Assembly: GCA_025963725.1 (NCBI GenBank)
Contig: JAOQAE010000002.1
Span: 1,482,411 to 1,546,410, forward strand
DNA: 64,000 bases
Reading direction: 5' to 3'
Source of the DNA: Bacteroidota bacterium
Lineage (GTDB): Bacteria; Bacteroidota; Bacteroidia; 2-12-FULL-35-15
The position numbers and the translations under genes were made by a program. Under the pieces are notes generated by a model. It was given only the letters and a program-made list of their open reading frames with translations. It did not search any database and had not been told where the DNA came from. Positions 33,349 to 41,671 of this stretch are shown piece by piece. Numbering within the stretch: position 1 is the first letter of the stretch; each line of letters starts with the position of its first letter.

Positions 33349-34032
33349 TTATTCGTACCAGAGCATAATGTGCTCTCCTATCGTTTTCACAAGCTTCTGG
33401 TCCTTTACAAGATCCATCTTCCAGCCGCTCTTCATCTTCCGGATAATTCCCAGCTGTTCATCGTTCAGCATGATCTCCAGCTCGAAGCAAACTCCATCAT
33501 GGCAGGTATCAATGATTGGCAGTGCTTCACCTTTGTATTTCGTGCTTTTGTGCTCGAACTCCAAGGGGATAGGCTCCTGCTGCAGCTGTTTGATCATCTT
33601 CTTCAGAAAGGCTACAAGGTGCTTCCGCTGTGTTTTTGCGGTGGCGCTCCATTTTTCTTTGTCGGCACGCTTATGGGCAAGCTTGTATTTAAGCCCGGTC
33701 ATCTCGGTGGTATAATCGTTTGCATCCAGCTTTTTAACCACCTGGTGCGCGAAGACATACCAGTGATAGCCGGTGCCCACCGGAACACCTGAGCCTTCCG
33801 GGGCATGCGCCATTCTTCTTTTCGTCACAGCATACGAGATCTCCCACAGATCGGGAGTGATCTTTGTTTCTTTCCAGGTGCCCTGGTCATAATGCCATTT
33901 ATGCCCCCGGCCAATTTGCATCCCTGTGTAGGTATGTCCCTCGAACTGCTTAAAGCGGTCAAACGAATTTATCTTCGGCTTCTTTTTGGCCGCCTTCGCT
34001 TTTTTCTTTTTAGGAGCATCTGCTGTTGCCAT
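33349..34032 (-). CDS. Hypothetical protein with Lys-rich N-terminal tail
   Basis: The ATG at 34032 gives 227 residues beginning MATADAPKKKKAKAAKKKPK, a histone-H1/PAKKA-like tail. The rest is soluble and Lys/Trp/Tyr rich (HTYTGMQIGRGHKWHYDQG, TGYHWYVFAHQVVKKL). I do not recognise the domain, although it reads like a conserved Bacteroidota protein. The upstream 66 codons of the longer frame lie over the wrbA end and are probably not used. It lies 22 nt downstream of wrbA and is likely cotranscribed. Confidence 0.65.
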   Translation of the reverse strand: MATADAPKKKKAKAAKKKPKINSFDRFKQFEGHTYTGMQIGRGHKWHYDQGTWKETKITPDLWEISYAVTKRRMAHAPEGSGVPVGTGYHWYVFAHQVVKKLDANDYTTEMTGLKYKLAHKRADKEKWSATAKTQRKHLVAFLKKMIKQLQQEPIPLEFEHKSTKYKGEALPIIDTCHDGVCFELEIMLNDEQLGIIRKMKSGWKMDLVKDQKLVKTIGEHIMLWYE

Positions 34033-34054
34033 AGCCCGAAACTGTATTAGTTTA

Positions 34055-34666
34055 TTATTCCTTTCCTTTTTTGATCCAGCCCGCCACCTGCAGCACACGC
34101 TTAGCCTGGTGCATTACAGCGTCTTTCACATCCTCCTTCATCTTGCCTTTCTCATCCACAGAAACACTGGTGCCATAAGGGTTTCCGCCTGCTGCAAACG
34201 TTACAGGATCGGTATAGCCCGGTGCAACAACAATTGCCCCCCAGTGATACATGGTAGTGTATAATGCCAGCACCGTCTGCTCCTGCCCGCCGTGCGCGTT
34301 CATCGCGCTGGTCATACCGCTCACCACCTTGTTCATTAATTTACCTTTCTGCCAAAGGCCGCCCGTGGAATCGAGGAACTGTTTCATCTGCGCAGGCAGG
34401 TTCCCGAAGCGTGTCGGCATTGAAAAGATGATCGCATCAGCCCAGTCCAGATCGTCGGGCTTTGCTTCTGCAATATCTTTTGTCTGCTCCGCATGCGCTT
34501 TCCAGCCGGGATTTCCATCGATCGCCTCCTTCGGCGCAAGCTCTTTCACTTTTACCACTTTCACTTCCGCGCCTTCCTTCTCTGCGCTTTCCGCAGCCCA
34601 TTGTGCGAGCTCGTAATTGGTGCCGGTAGAGCTGTAATACACCACCAGCAATTTTAGTTTTGCCAT
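34055..34666 (-). CDS. wrbA: NAD(P)H:quinone oxidoreductase WrbA
   Basis: The 203-residue flavodoxin-fold protein has the FMN phosphate loop VVYYSSTGTNYELAQ at its N-terminus and family segments MPTRFGNLPAQMKQFLD, MTSAMNAHGGQEQT and GGNPYGTSVS. It reduces quinones by two electrons and protects against redox stress. It is preceded 12 nt by a small acidic protein gene on the same strand. That gene in turn follows an MscS channel, making a small stress-type gene group. Confidence 0.93.
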   Translation of the reverse strand: MAKLKLLVVYYSSTGTNYELAQWAAESAEKEGAEVKVVKVKELAPKEAIDGNPGWKAHAEQTKDIAEAKPDDLDWADAIIFSMPTRFGNLPAQMKQFLDSTGGLWQKGKLMNKVVSGMTSAMNAHGGQEQTVLALYTTMYHWGAIVVAPGYTDPVTFAAGGNPYGTSVSVDEKGKMKEDVKDAVMHQAKRVLQVAGWIKKGKE

Positions 34667-34678
34667 CGTTGAATGATT

Positions 34679-35029
34679 TTAAATATTATTGGTTTCTTCC
34701 AGGTTATCGTGCGCATCTCCTCCAATGCTGTAGGAGTTGTTCTCCTCATCCTCCGAGCCTTTTTTCTCCTGTGCATCATCCAGTTCGGCACCGGGAACAT
34801 CAAGGTCCTTTCCTGTGAAATCAACCGGGTGTACCCGGTGCTTCAGGTCCTCATCGTCGCCCATGTCCATGCTCAGGTCTTTCGGGCCAAGCGCTTCAAG
34901 ATCTTCTTTTGTAACGTCTGCCTCATTTCCCGGAACAAGCTCGATCTTATCGGCTTCGGGCAGCTTATCCTTTTTCTCTTCCTGTGCAGGTGATTTATCT
35001 TCTGCTTTCTTTTCTTTCTCGTTTTTCAT
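34679..35029 (-). CDS. Small acidic, probably disordered protein
   Basis: The 116-residue protein is almost free of hydrophobic stretches. It is rich in Glu, Asp and Lys (KNEKEKKAEDKSPAQEEKKD), and its end DDAQEKKGSEDEENNSYSIG looks conserved in related organisms. It has no enzyme motif. Its composition resembles stress- or desiccation-type disordered proteins, but that is inference. It sits 12 nt before wrbA and 63 nt after the MscS gene. Confidence 0.6.
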   Translation of the reverse strand: MKNEKEKKAEDKSPAQEEKKDKLPEADKIELVPGNEADVTKEDLEALGPKDLSMDMGDDEDLKHRVHPVDFTGKDLDVPGAELDDAQEKKGSEDEENNSYSIGGDAHDNLEETNNI

Positions 35030-35092
35030 CTCGTACTATTTTAGGTGATTTCAATAATGATTGCAAAAGAGAAAGAGGTAAAATACATGCCA

Positions 35093-35902
35093 TTAGCCGG
35101 AGAAGCTATAGTCTGCTTCCCGCAGCTTTTCAAATACGGCAAGCATGATCTCCGATTTTTTTTCGGAGAAGGAGAATTTGAAGTTTACCGTATCGAACCA
35201 GAAAACCACCGTTACTTTTACCTTATCGCCGTTCAATGCTTCCGCGATCACCTTTACGGGCTTTTCAGGGGTTTGCAGCACATGATCGAAATCATGCACC
35301 GTATCCTTTATGAGCGCAATAGCTTTCGGCGCGTCAGCGGGGGAAATGTTAATGCTGAACTGCTGGCTCAGGTCATTCACATCCTTGTAGCGCGAGAGCG
35401 GATTTTTAATGATCATGGAATTGGGCACAAGAATAATCTTTCCTTCATCCGATTCGATCGTGGTTTGCCGCAGCGTCATATTCTTTACAACACCTTTCAC
35501 ATCCTCGCATTCGATAAGACTGCCTACATGAAAAGGCCTGCTGAAGGCAAGGATGAGGCCGGCGAGGAAGTTTTCCCCGATGTCCTTCAGCGCAAAGCCA
35601 ACCACAAAGGTGGTGATCCCCGCTCCGGCAAGGATCTTATTGGAGATCGTTCCAAGCCCCAGGATCCCCAGCGCAAGCACTGTTCCGAGAATAAAAAACA
35701 CAGCCCATACGATCTTGCCTATAAAATTCGCGATCAGCGTATCCTTCGTTCTTCTCAGGGCATATTTTGATGAGAGCTTCGACAGGAAATTGGCAATGAA
35801 CAACGTGGCTATAAAACATACTATCCCGCCAAGCAGCGCAGGGAGGTAGCCCATAAAATTATTCAGGGAAAGATGGAATGTTTTCAGAAATTTATCGAGC
35901 AT
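35093..35902 (-). CDS. MscS-family mechanosensitive ion channel
   Basis: This 269-residue protein has three N-terminal membrane helices, the third (about 88-115) with the Gly/Ala-rich pore pattern AGAGITTFVVGFALKDIGEN. A beta domain follows (HVGSLIECEDVKGVVKN, ILVPNSMIIKNPL), then a C-terminal alpha/beta domain. It fits the minimal MscS architecture of a turgor-release channel in the inner membrane. It starts the minus-strand stress gene group and is divergent from the SemiSWEET gene. Confidence 0.92.
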   Translation of the reverse strand: MLDKFLKTFHLSLNNFMGYLPALLGGIVCFIATLFIANFLSKLSSKYALRRTKDTLIANFIGKIVWAVFFILGTVLALGILGLGTISNKILAGAGITTFVVGFALKDIGENFLAGLILAFSRPFHVGSLIECEDVKGVVKNMTLRQTTIESDEGKIILVPNSMIIKNPLSRYKDVNDLSQQFSINISPADAPKAIALIKDTVHDFDHVLQTPEKPVKVIAEALNGDKVKVTVVFWFDTVNFKFSFSEKKSEIMLAVFEKLREADYSFSG

Positions 35903-35971
35903 GCAGACCTAAAAAATTTATAATTATTTTAAAAAATCTCGTGCCAGCCCTTTCACGGTATAATTTTTTCA

Positions 35972-36247
35972 ATGAACCGTTATATGAGTTTAAATCCCAA
36001 CATTATCGGTATAGCTGCGGGTGTGTTCACCTCAGCTGCCATGCTTCCCCAATTATTCAAGATCATTAAGGAAAAAAAAGCGGGAGATATTTCCATTCCC
36101 ATGGTGCTGATCCTTCTTACGGGGCTTTCCCTCTGGATCTGGTACGGGTTCATGAAGGAGGATTGGGCCATCATTGCCACCAATATCTTTTCACTGCTGG
36201 TGAATCTTGCAATGCTGTTTTTCGGGTTTAAGTATAAGGATCGCTGA
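35972..36247 (+). CDS. SemiSWEET sugar transporter (PQ-loop)
   Basis: The 91-residue protein (or 87 from the ATG at 35984) has three membrane helices and the PQ motif MLPQLFKIIKEK. This is the single-repeat SWEET fold, which works as a dimer to pass sugars across the inner membrane. LTGLSLWIWYGFMKEDW also fits the family. It follows a Pribnow-like TATAAT 9 nt upstream, not a clear TAnnTTTG. The substrate cannot be told. Confidence 0.88.
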   Translation: MNRYMSLNPNIIGIAAGVFTSAAMLPQLFKIIKEKKAGDISIPMVLILLTGLSLWIWYGFMKEDWAIIATNIFSLLVNLAMLFFGFKYKDR

Positions 36248-36270
36248 TCTTTCAACAAAAAAACAATAAC

Positions 36271-37851
36271 ATGAAAAAAACATCCGCTTCTCTGTCTTTA
36301 GTCTTTACCATGCGATACGCGGGGCTCCTGGCTGTTACATTTGCCTTTTTTAATACATTGGATGCTCAAAATTTCACATGGGCTAAGCCCGCCCCGGTTC
36401 CTGCAGGAATTATTGTCAACGGACTCCTCAGGGATAATTCCGATAATACGTATTTATACGGGGCCCGTTATTCTTCATATACGAGCTATATGCCTGCTGC
36501 TGATACAACAGGAAGCTATTTCGCCAAATTTGATTCTTCCGGAAATCCTGTTCTAAGCAAACAATGGAAAACAAGCTTCTTTATTACAACAATGAAATTT
36601 TATAATAACAGGTTCTATGCCACCGGGTATTTTAACGGAAATATTTTAATTGACGGCATCTCGCTTGTGAGCTCCGGTGCCTACGATGGCTTCACAGGCG
36701 AAATCGATCTTAACGGGAACTTCCAATGGATCAAACCAGCTGGAGGAGTAAACTGGGACTTTTCCATTGGGCTTGCCATCGACCCCACAAATAATAACAT
36801 TGTTGTGACAGGTGGAACGCATCTCGAACATCCTTCAGGCATCGACTCGAGCAAAATATTCATTCATTCGTATGACAGCGGTGGGAACCTGGACTGGACA
36901 AAGGAACTTGACTTTTTTTCCAGCTATCACTATGGCCCCAATCTCGGAAAGGAACTATTTATCGACTCCGCCGGAAATTATACTCTTTTAGCACTACGCG
37001 CAGGTAATCATCCGGTAAGCGGCCCCGCACCCTTTGGCGGGTATATCCTGATTAACTTAGATGCAAACCGTGATACTGTATGGACACATAATTTCACAAA
37101 AAGCACTTATAATTATTCCCTTGAAACCATTTCAAACCTTTGCTCAAACGGAACAGAATTGAAACTGCTGAGTCATTGTGAACGGTATGGCAGCAATGAG
37201 CCTTATGATTATGTATATACAATTGCAAAATCTACCGGAATTTATTCTGGTTCATACACTAATAACAGCAGGGCATACAATGATATTATTTCTGACGGGC
37301 TCTCCGGTTATTTATGCGGCAACGAGGGAGCAAGTGTTTATTACGGCAACCCCTATAATGATTTTGGATACGAGGTGCTGAAAAAAACGGATGAAGACAA
37401 TCTACTGCTTTGGGAAAAAAGATTCAATAATTCCCAAATAAGTTATCTCAATAAAGACCGCAGCGATCTGGTTATTTTTGGCTTCCTGGGAGCTGATACA
37501 ATCCAGACACAAAATGGAGATGTAAGCAATACAGGTTCCTTTATTGCACGGCTTACCGATGATGCGGTTAATATCAACACAATTGAAAGTCCGGCTTCCT
37601 CGTTTACCGTTTATCCCAATCCTTCAGTGAATATATTTAATGCGCTTGTTCACACCACCGGGCTGAATGAAAATGCTTATCTCACTCTAAGAAATGCAAT
37701 TGGACAGATTATTATGAAAAGAGTAATTTTATCATCTGAGCTGCAGCGCGAGGAATTTACCATTGATCTAAGCCATCATCCCAAAGGGATATACTTTGTA
37801 CAGCTTGAATCAGGCAAGCTGAACGAAACCCGGAAGCTTGTATTGCAATAA
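36271..37851 (+). CDS. Type IX-secreted protein with propeller-like repeats
   Basis: The 526-residue protein has a signal peptide (ending NTLDAQN). A long beta-rich body follows, with recurring segments such as GEIDLNGNFQWIKPAGG and DPTNNNIVVTGGT that resemble SBBP/beta-propeller blades. A type A sorting domain from about residue 448 begins FTVYPNPSVNIF and ends with KLVLQ. It should be exported by the Por system and attached outside the cell. Its ligand is unknown. It lies 23 nt after the SemiSWEET gene and may share its transcript. Confidence 0.83.
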   Translation: MKKTSASLSLVFTMRYAGLLAVTFAFFNTLDAQNFTWAKPAPVPAGIIVNGLLRDNSDNTYLYGARYSSYTSYMPAADTTGSYFAKFDSSGNPVLSKQWKTSFFITTMKFYNNRFYATGYFNGNILIDGISLVSSGAYDGFTGEIDLNGNFQWIKPAGGVNWDFSIGLAIDPTNNNIVVTGGTHLEHPSGIDSSKIFIHSYDSGGNLDWTKELDFFSSYHYGPNLGKELFIDSAGNYTLLALRAGNHPVSGPAPFGGYILINLDANRDTVWTHNFTKSTYNYSLETISNLCSNGTELKLLSHCERYGSNEPYDYVYTIAKSTGIYSGSYTNNSRAYNDIISDGLSGYLCGNEGASVYYGNPYNDFGYEVLKKTDEDNLLLWEKRFNNSQISYLNKDRSDLVIFGFLGADTIQTQNGDVSNTGSFIARLTDDAVNINTIESPASSFTVYPNPSVNIFNALVHTTGLNENAYLTLRNAIGQIIMKRVILSSELQREEFTIDLSHHPKGIYFVQLESGKLNETRKLVLQ

Positions 37852-37903
37852 AGCTTTCATGGCTAATGGCTTTCTCCGAAAAATCGCGAAGCAAATATTT
37901 CCG

Positions 37904-37911
37904 TATATTTG
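37904..37911 (+). promoter_or_regulatory. TAnnTTTG promoter box of the second lpxD
   Basis: TATATTTG lies 27 nt before the start codon of the LpxD paralogue. No clear -33 element. Confidence 0.5.
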
Positions 37912-37938
37912 AAAGCAACGAACCATTAGCACCACAGC

Positions 37939-38874
37939 ATGAAACTACCGGCAGCACATACGCTTAAAAGCATCGCTTCTATTATACAATGTGAATTTGA
38001 AGGGAACGCGGATCACCTCATCACCGGCCTCAACGAGATCCACATGGTGGAAGCGGGCGACATTGTTTTTGTAGACCATCCAAAATATTACGACAAGGCG
38101 CTGGCATCCAAAGCCACCACCATCCTCATCAATAAAAAAGTGGAATGCCCTGCAGAAAAAGGGCTGCTCATCTCTGACGATCCCTTCCGCGATTACAATA
38201 AGCTCGTACGTCATTTTTATCCGCTCAACTATTCCTCAAAACCACAAAGTGATACTGCACAGGTGGGACAGAACACCGTGATCATGCCCGGCGTGTACCT
38301 CGGTAACCGCGTAACCGTGGGCGATAACTGCGTGCTCCACCCGAATGTGGTGGTGTACGACGATTGCCACATCGGCAACAACGTGATCATCCATGCAGGC
38401 ACCGTGATCGGTGCGGACGCTTTTTACTACAAGAAGCGCCCTACCCATTTTGACAAGATGATCTCCTGCGGAAGCGTGGTGATCGAAGACCATGTGGAGA
38501 TCGGCGCGTTATGCACGATTGACAAAGGCGTTTCAGGCGTAACCAGGATCGGCGAAGGTACCAAGATCGATAACCATGTGCAGATCGGGCACGACACGCA
38601 GGTGGGCAAAATGTGCCTGTTCGCATCGCATGTGGGCGTGGCGGGCGTGGTGACCATCGAGGATGGCGTTACGCTTTGGGGACAATCGGGCGTACGGAGC
38701 GATGTTACTTTGGGCAAAGGCGCAGTGCTGCTTGCACAGGCCGGGCTTGGAGAGGACATTGCAGCCGGCAAAACGTATTTCGGATCCCCGGCCGGCGAGG
38801 CAAGGGCGAAGATGAAGGAAGTGGCCGCCCTGAAAATGCTTCCCGACCTCATTAAAAAGATCAGCGAAAAATAG
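37939..38874 (+). CDS. Divergent LpxD-like acyltransferase
   Basis: The 311-residue protein has an N-terminal LpxD-like domain (GDIVFVDHPKYYDKALAS) and a hexapeptide beta-helix (about 105-290). It is 39 residues shorter than the first LpxD. His218 in DNHVQIGHDTQ keeps the catalytic-base position. The second conserved histidine (His280 in the first LpxD) aligns with a non-His position near Ser254/Asp255. It is likely an acyltransferase on a sugar nucleotide, perhaps not the lipid A step itself. A promoter box lies just upstream. Confidence 0.85.
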   Translation: MKLPAAHTLKSIASIIQCEFEGNADHLITGLNEIHMVEAGDIVFVDHPKYYDKALASKATTILINKKVECPAEKGLLISDDPFRDYNKLVRHFYPLNYSSKPQSDTAQVGQNTVIMPGVYLGNRVTVGDNCVLHPNVVVYDDCHIGNNVIIHAGTVIGADAFYYKKRPTHFDKMISCGSVVIEDHVEIGALCTIDKGVSGVTRIGEGTKIDNHVQIGHDTQVGKMCLFASHVGVAGVVTIEDGVTLWGQSGVRSDVTLGKGAVLLAQAGLGEDIAAGKTYFGSPAGEARAKMKEVAALKMLPDLIKKISEK

Positions 38875-38956
38875 CATTTGGCATTTTTTAAGGAAAGCAG
38901 GTCGCCGCTATTCGGGATTTTGTCTAAATTATGAAGGCTTCATAGCGGTAATAAAT

Positions 38957-38964
38957 TAAATTTG
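38957..38964 (+). promoter_or_regulatory. TAnnTTTG promoter box of the SpoIIE phosphatase gene
   Basis: TAAATTTG lies 20 nt before the start codon. Confidence 0.45.
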
Positions 38965-38984
38965 TATAAGATCTAAAACGCTGT

Positions 38985-40211
38985 ATGGCCACTCCAGTAA
39001 ATAAAAACTTATCGAAACGAATTAAGGATATCAAGCTTAATTCGTTATTGGAGATCACCAAGGCGATCAACAACAATTTTTCCACCGAGCAGCTGCTGCA
39101 GATCTTCGAGGATGTGCTGGAAAACCAGCTCAGCATCGGCAAGCTCGTGCTCTTCAGCAACGAGAATGAAAAAGGCTGGAGATGCATCCTTAAATACGGT
39201 GTTGGAGCAGAATACAACGAGATCAATGTGGAGCGCGACCTGCTCCCGATCACCGAGATCGGCACCATTAACTTTTCAAAAAAGCAGCTCAACAAAGCCT
39301 TCGAGATCGTTGTGCCTGTATACCATAAATCGCAGCCGCTTGCCTATGTGCTTATCGGCGACCTTGAGGACAAGGTGGAAGTGAGCCCCGCCATCAAGCA
39401 TTTGCCTTTCGTGCAAACGCTCACAAGCATTATCGTAGTGGCCATCGAAAACAAAAAGCTGGCGAAGGAGAACATCCGCCAGGCAGCCCTCCGCCGCGAG
39501 CTGGAGCTGGCTTCCGAAATGCAGTCGATGCTGTTCCCAAGCAAGCTTCCGCAGGATAATAAGCTCGACACCGCAGCCTTTTACCTGCCGCACCAGCAGG
39601 TGGGCGGCGATTATTACGACTTCATCTGGCTCAATGAGAACGAATGCGCCTTTTGTGTTGCCGATGTTTCGGGCAAAGGCGTTGCCGCGGCCTTGCTCAT
39701 GTCCAACTTCCAGGCGAACCTCCGCATCCTTTTCAATCACACCACTTCCCTCACCGAATTGGTGAAGGAGCTGAACACAAAGGTGATGGCGAGCGCAAAA
39801 GGAGAAAAATTCATCACGCTCTTCATTGCAAAATACAACCTCATCACGCGTACCCTAACCTACGTAAATGCTGCGCATAACCCGCCGCTGATCGCAACGG
39901 AAAACTCCATCAGCAGCCTGAAGATCGGCTGCACGGGCCTTGGCATGTTCGACGAGATCACCAAGATCAAGGAAGGCATTGTGAACATTACGCCGGGCAC
40001 TACCATTGTGTGCTATACGGATGGACTGGTGGAGCTGGAAAATGATAATTCGGAGGATTTCGGCATGGATTCCCTGAAGGAGATCATTAAGAACAATCCG
40101 AAGCTGGATATGAAATCGCTGAACAAGCTGATCATGGAAACCATTATTACCTACAAGCAGAGCAAGCCGTATATTGATGACATCGCGCTTTTCAGCGTGC
40201 ACATTCACTAA
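38985..40211 (+). CDS. SpoIIE/PP2C-family phosphatase with GAF-like sensor
   Basis: The 408-residue protein has a GAF-like domain at about 15-165 (LLQIFEDVLENQLSIGKLVL), a short linker helix (ELELASEMQSMLFPSKLPQ) and a PP2C/SpoIIE domain at about 190-405. Metal-binding motifs are GGDYYD and DVSGKG, with CYTDGLVE further on. Such phosphatases dephosphorylate anti-anti-sigma or other partner-switch proteins. No such partner is next to it. Its stop overlaps the convergent Wzy-type gene by 4 bp. Confidence 0.9.
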   Translation: MATPVNKNLSKRIKDIKLNSLLEITKAINNNFSTEQLLQIFEDVLENQLSIGKLVLFSNENEKGWRCILKYGVGAEYNEINVERDLLPITEIGTINFSKKQLNKAFEIVVPVYHKSQPLAYVLIGDLEDKVEVSPAIKHLPFVQTLTSIIVVAIENKKLAKENIRQAALRRELELASEMQSMLFPSKLPQDNKLDTAAFYLPHQQVGGDYYDFIWLNENECAFCVADVSGKGVAAALLMSNFQANLRILFNHTTSLTELVKELNTKVMASAKGEKFITLFIAKYNLITRTLTYVNAAHNPPLIATENSISSLKIGCTGLGMFDEITKIKEGIVNITPGTTIVCYTDGLVELENDNSEDFGMDSLKEIIKNNPKLDMKSLNKLIMETIITYKQSKPYIDDIALFSVHIH

Positions 40212-41671
40212 AGGCCGCTTGCAGGCTCTTTCTCTTTCTCCCCTTCGTTTGCTTCTCCCCTGTCGCTGTGATACACATCGATGGCTACGATCATGGCCAC
40301 AAACCCCCAGAAAGGAACGGAAGCTTTATCCGTATCGAGGAAGTTATTGAGGGCGCCGTGTGTAATATAGGTGATGAAGCCAAGCAGCGTGGTAAGCACC
40401 AGCAGTCGCACCTCATAATCCTTCAGTGTATAATACAGGCGGAAGCCCGTTGAAAGCACACAGATGATAATGGTGACGAACGTAAGCAGGCCTAAGAAAC
40501 CGGATTCGCACAGCGGCCCGATGTATTCGCTATGGGCATTTCCCCTGTCGCCCATGTTGGTGCTGATAATGGTTTTTTCTTTCGCATGCTGGAAAGGCGC
40601 ATATTCAAAGCTGTAGGTTCCCGGGCCCCAGCCGAAGAACGGCCTTTCATGGAACATCCGGAACGCTGCATTCCATCGGTTGATGCGCTCGAGGTTGGAA
40701 GCGTCGGTGGAAATGTTCGAGATCGATTCAATGTGCTTGTCAAAATCCTGCGATGCGTCCTGCCTGTTCTTCTCCAGCTTCATCACGATCTCCGTCTGGT
40801 ATGCGAACGCGATTGCAGCCACACCCATAAAGGCGATCAGCAGCACGCGGAATTTCACCTTCATCTTTAAAAGGATAAAAGCTATCAACGCAACCGCAAG
40901 GCTCACCCAGGCAGCCCTTGTGTAGGAAAAGATGAGCCCGAGGATGTAGATCACCAGCAGCAATATCGCCGCAAAGCGGATGCTTGCCGAATACCTGCGG
41001 TTCAGGCAGAAGAACAGCAGCACAGGAAAGAACATGGCAAGCATGGCGCCGTATACCGTATGGTCGTTGTAGAACGGCGACATAATGTAATTCGCGATCT
41101 GCTCATCAAAGTTCACCTGCGCATGGCAAATGAGCGTATAAACAATGATCACCCCAAAAGGAATAAGGTACAGCCAGATGAAGGTTTTGATATTGCTGTA
41201 GTTCCGGAATAAACGCGTGCCCAGGAAATAGAACACCACCACAAACCACAGGCGCGCGATCAGGAATTTAAAGGAAACGACCGGGAGGTCGCTCGTGATG
41301 GAAGTGATGAAGATCCAGGTAAGGTTCATCACCACCGCAATGGTAACGGGATGCCGGATCACCTTCGCATCGAAGCTCAGCTGGTGAAGCTGCTTAAGAA
41401 GGAAGATGAGCATGATCCCGAAAATGATCGGCTCGGTGGGAAGGCTGAGCCCGAGGCCGCCTTCAAGGTCCTGCAGGTTGATCGCAAAAGGCGTGAGAAA
41501 TACCACCATCATGATGAGCTTGTCGAGCGAGAATATCGCAAGCAGCACCACAAGTATTACGGCAGGTACAAGGTTGAAATAGTAGAATTCATAATAGGTG
41601 CACACCGCGTTGATCAGGATAAACGCGATGGCCAGTGTATAGACCCATTTTAAATTCTTTTCTTTGATCAC
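40208..41671 (-). CDS. O-antigen ligase/polymerase family protein (Wzy_C)
   Basis: This 487-residue membrane protein has about 11-12 spans. A large periplasmic loop near residues 325-410 contains NAAFRMFHERPFFGWGPGTY, the Wzy_C/ligase-family signature with HSEYIGPLCESGFLG. It should polymerise or ligate surface polysaccharide at the periplasmic face. The stop overlaps the next gene's end convergently by 4 bp. Upstream it overlaps the first Wzz-like gene by 4 bp, so translation is probably coupled. Ligase and polymerase cannot be told apart by sequence alone. Confidence 0.87.
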   Translation of the reverse strand: MIKEKNLKWVYTLAIAFILINAVCTYYEFYYFNLVPAVILVVLLAIFSLDKLIMMVVFLTPFAINLQDLEGGLGLSLPTEPIIFGIMLIFLLKQLHQLSFDAKVIRHPVTIAVVMNLTWIFITSITSDLPVVSFKFLIARLWFVVVFYFLGTRLFRNYSNIKTFIWLYLIPFGVIIVYTLICHAQVNFDEQIANYIMSPFYNDHTVYGAMLAMFFPVLLFFCLNRRYSASIRFAAILLLVIYILGLIFSYTRAAWVSLAVALIAFILLKMKVKFRVLLIAFMGVAAIAFAYQTEIVMKLEKNRQDASQDFDKHIESISNISTDASNLERINRWNAAFRMFHERPFFGWGPGTYSFEYAPFQHAKEKTIISTNMGDRGNAHSEYIGPLCESGFLGLLTFVTIIICVLSTGFRLYYTLKDYEVRLLVLTTLLGFITYITHGALNNFLDTDKASVPFWGFVAMIVAIDVYHSDRGEANEGEKEKEPASGL

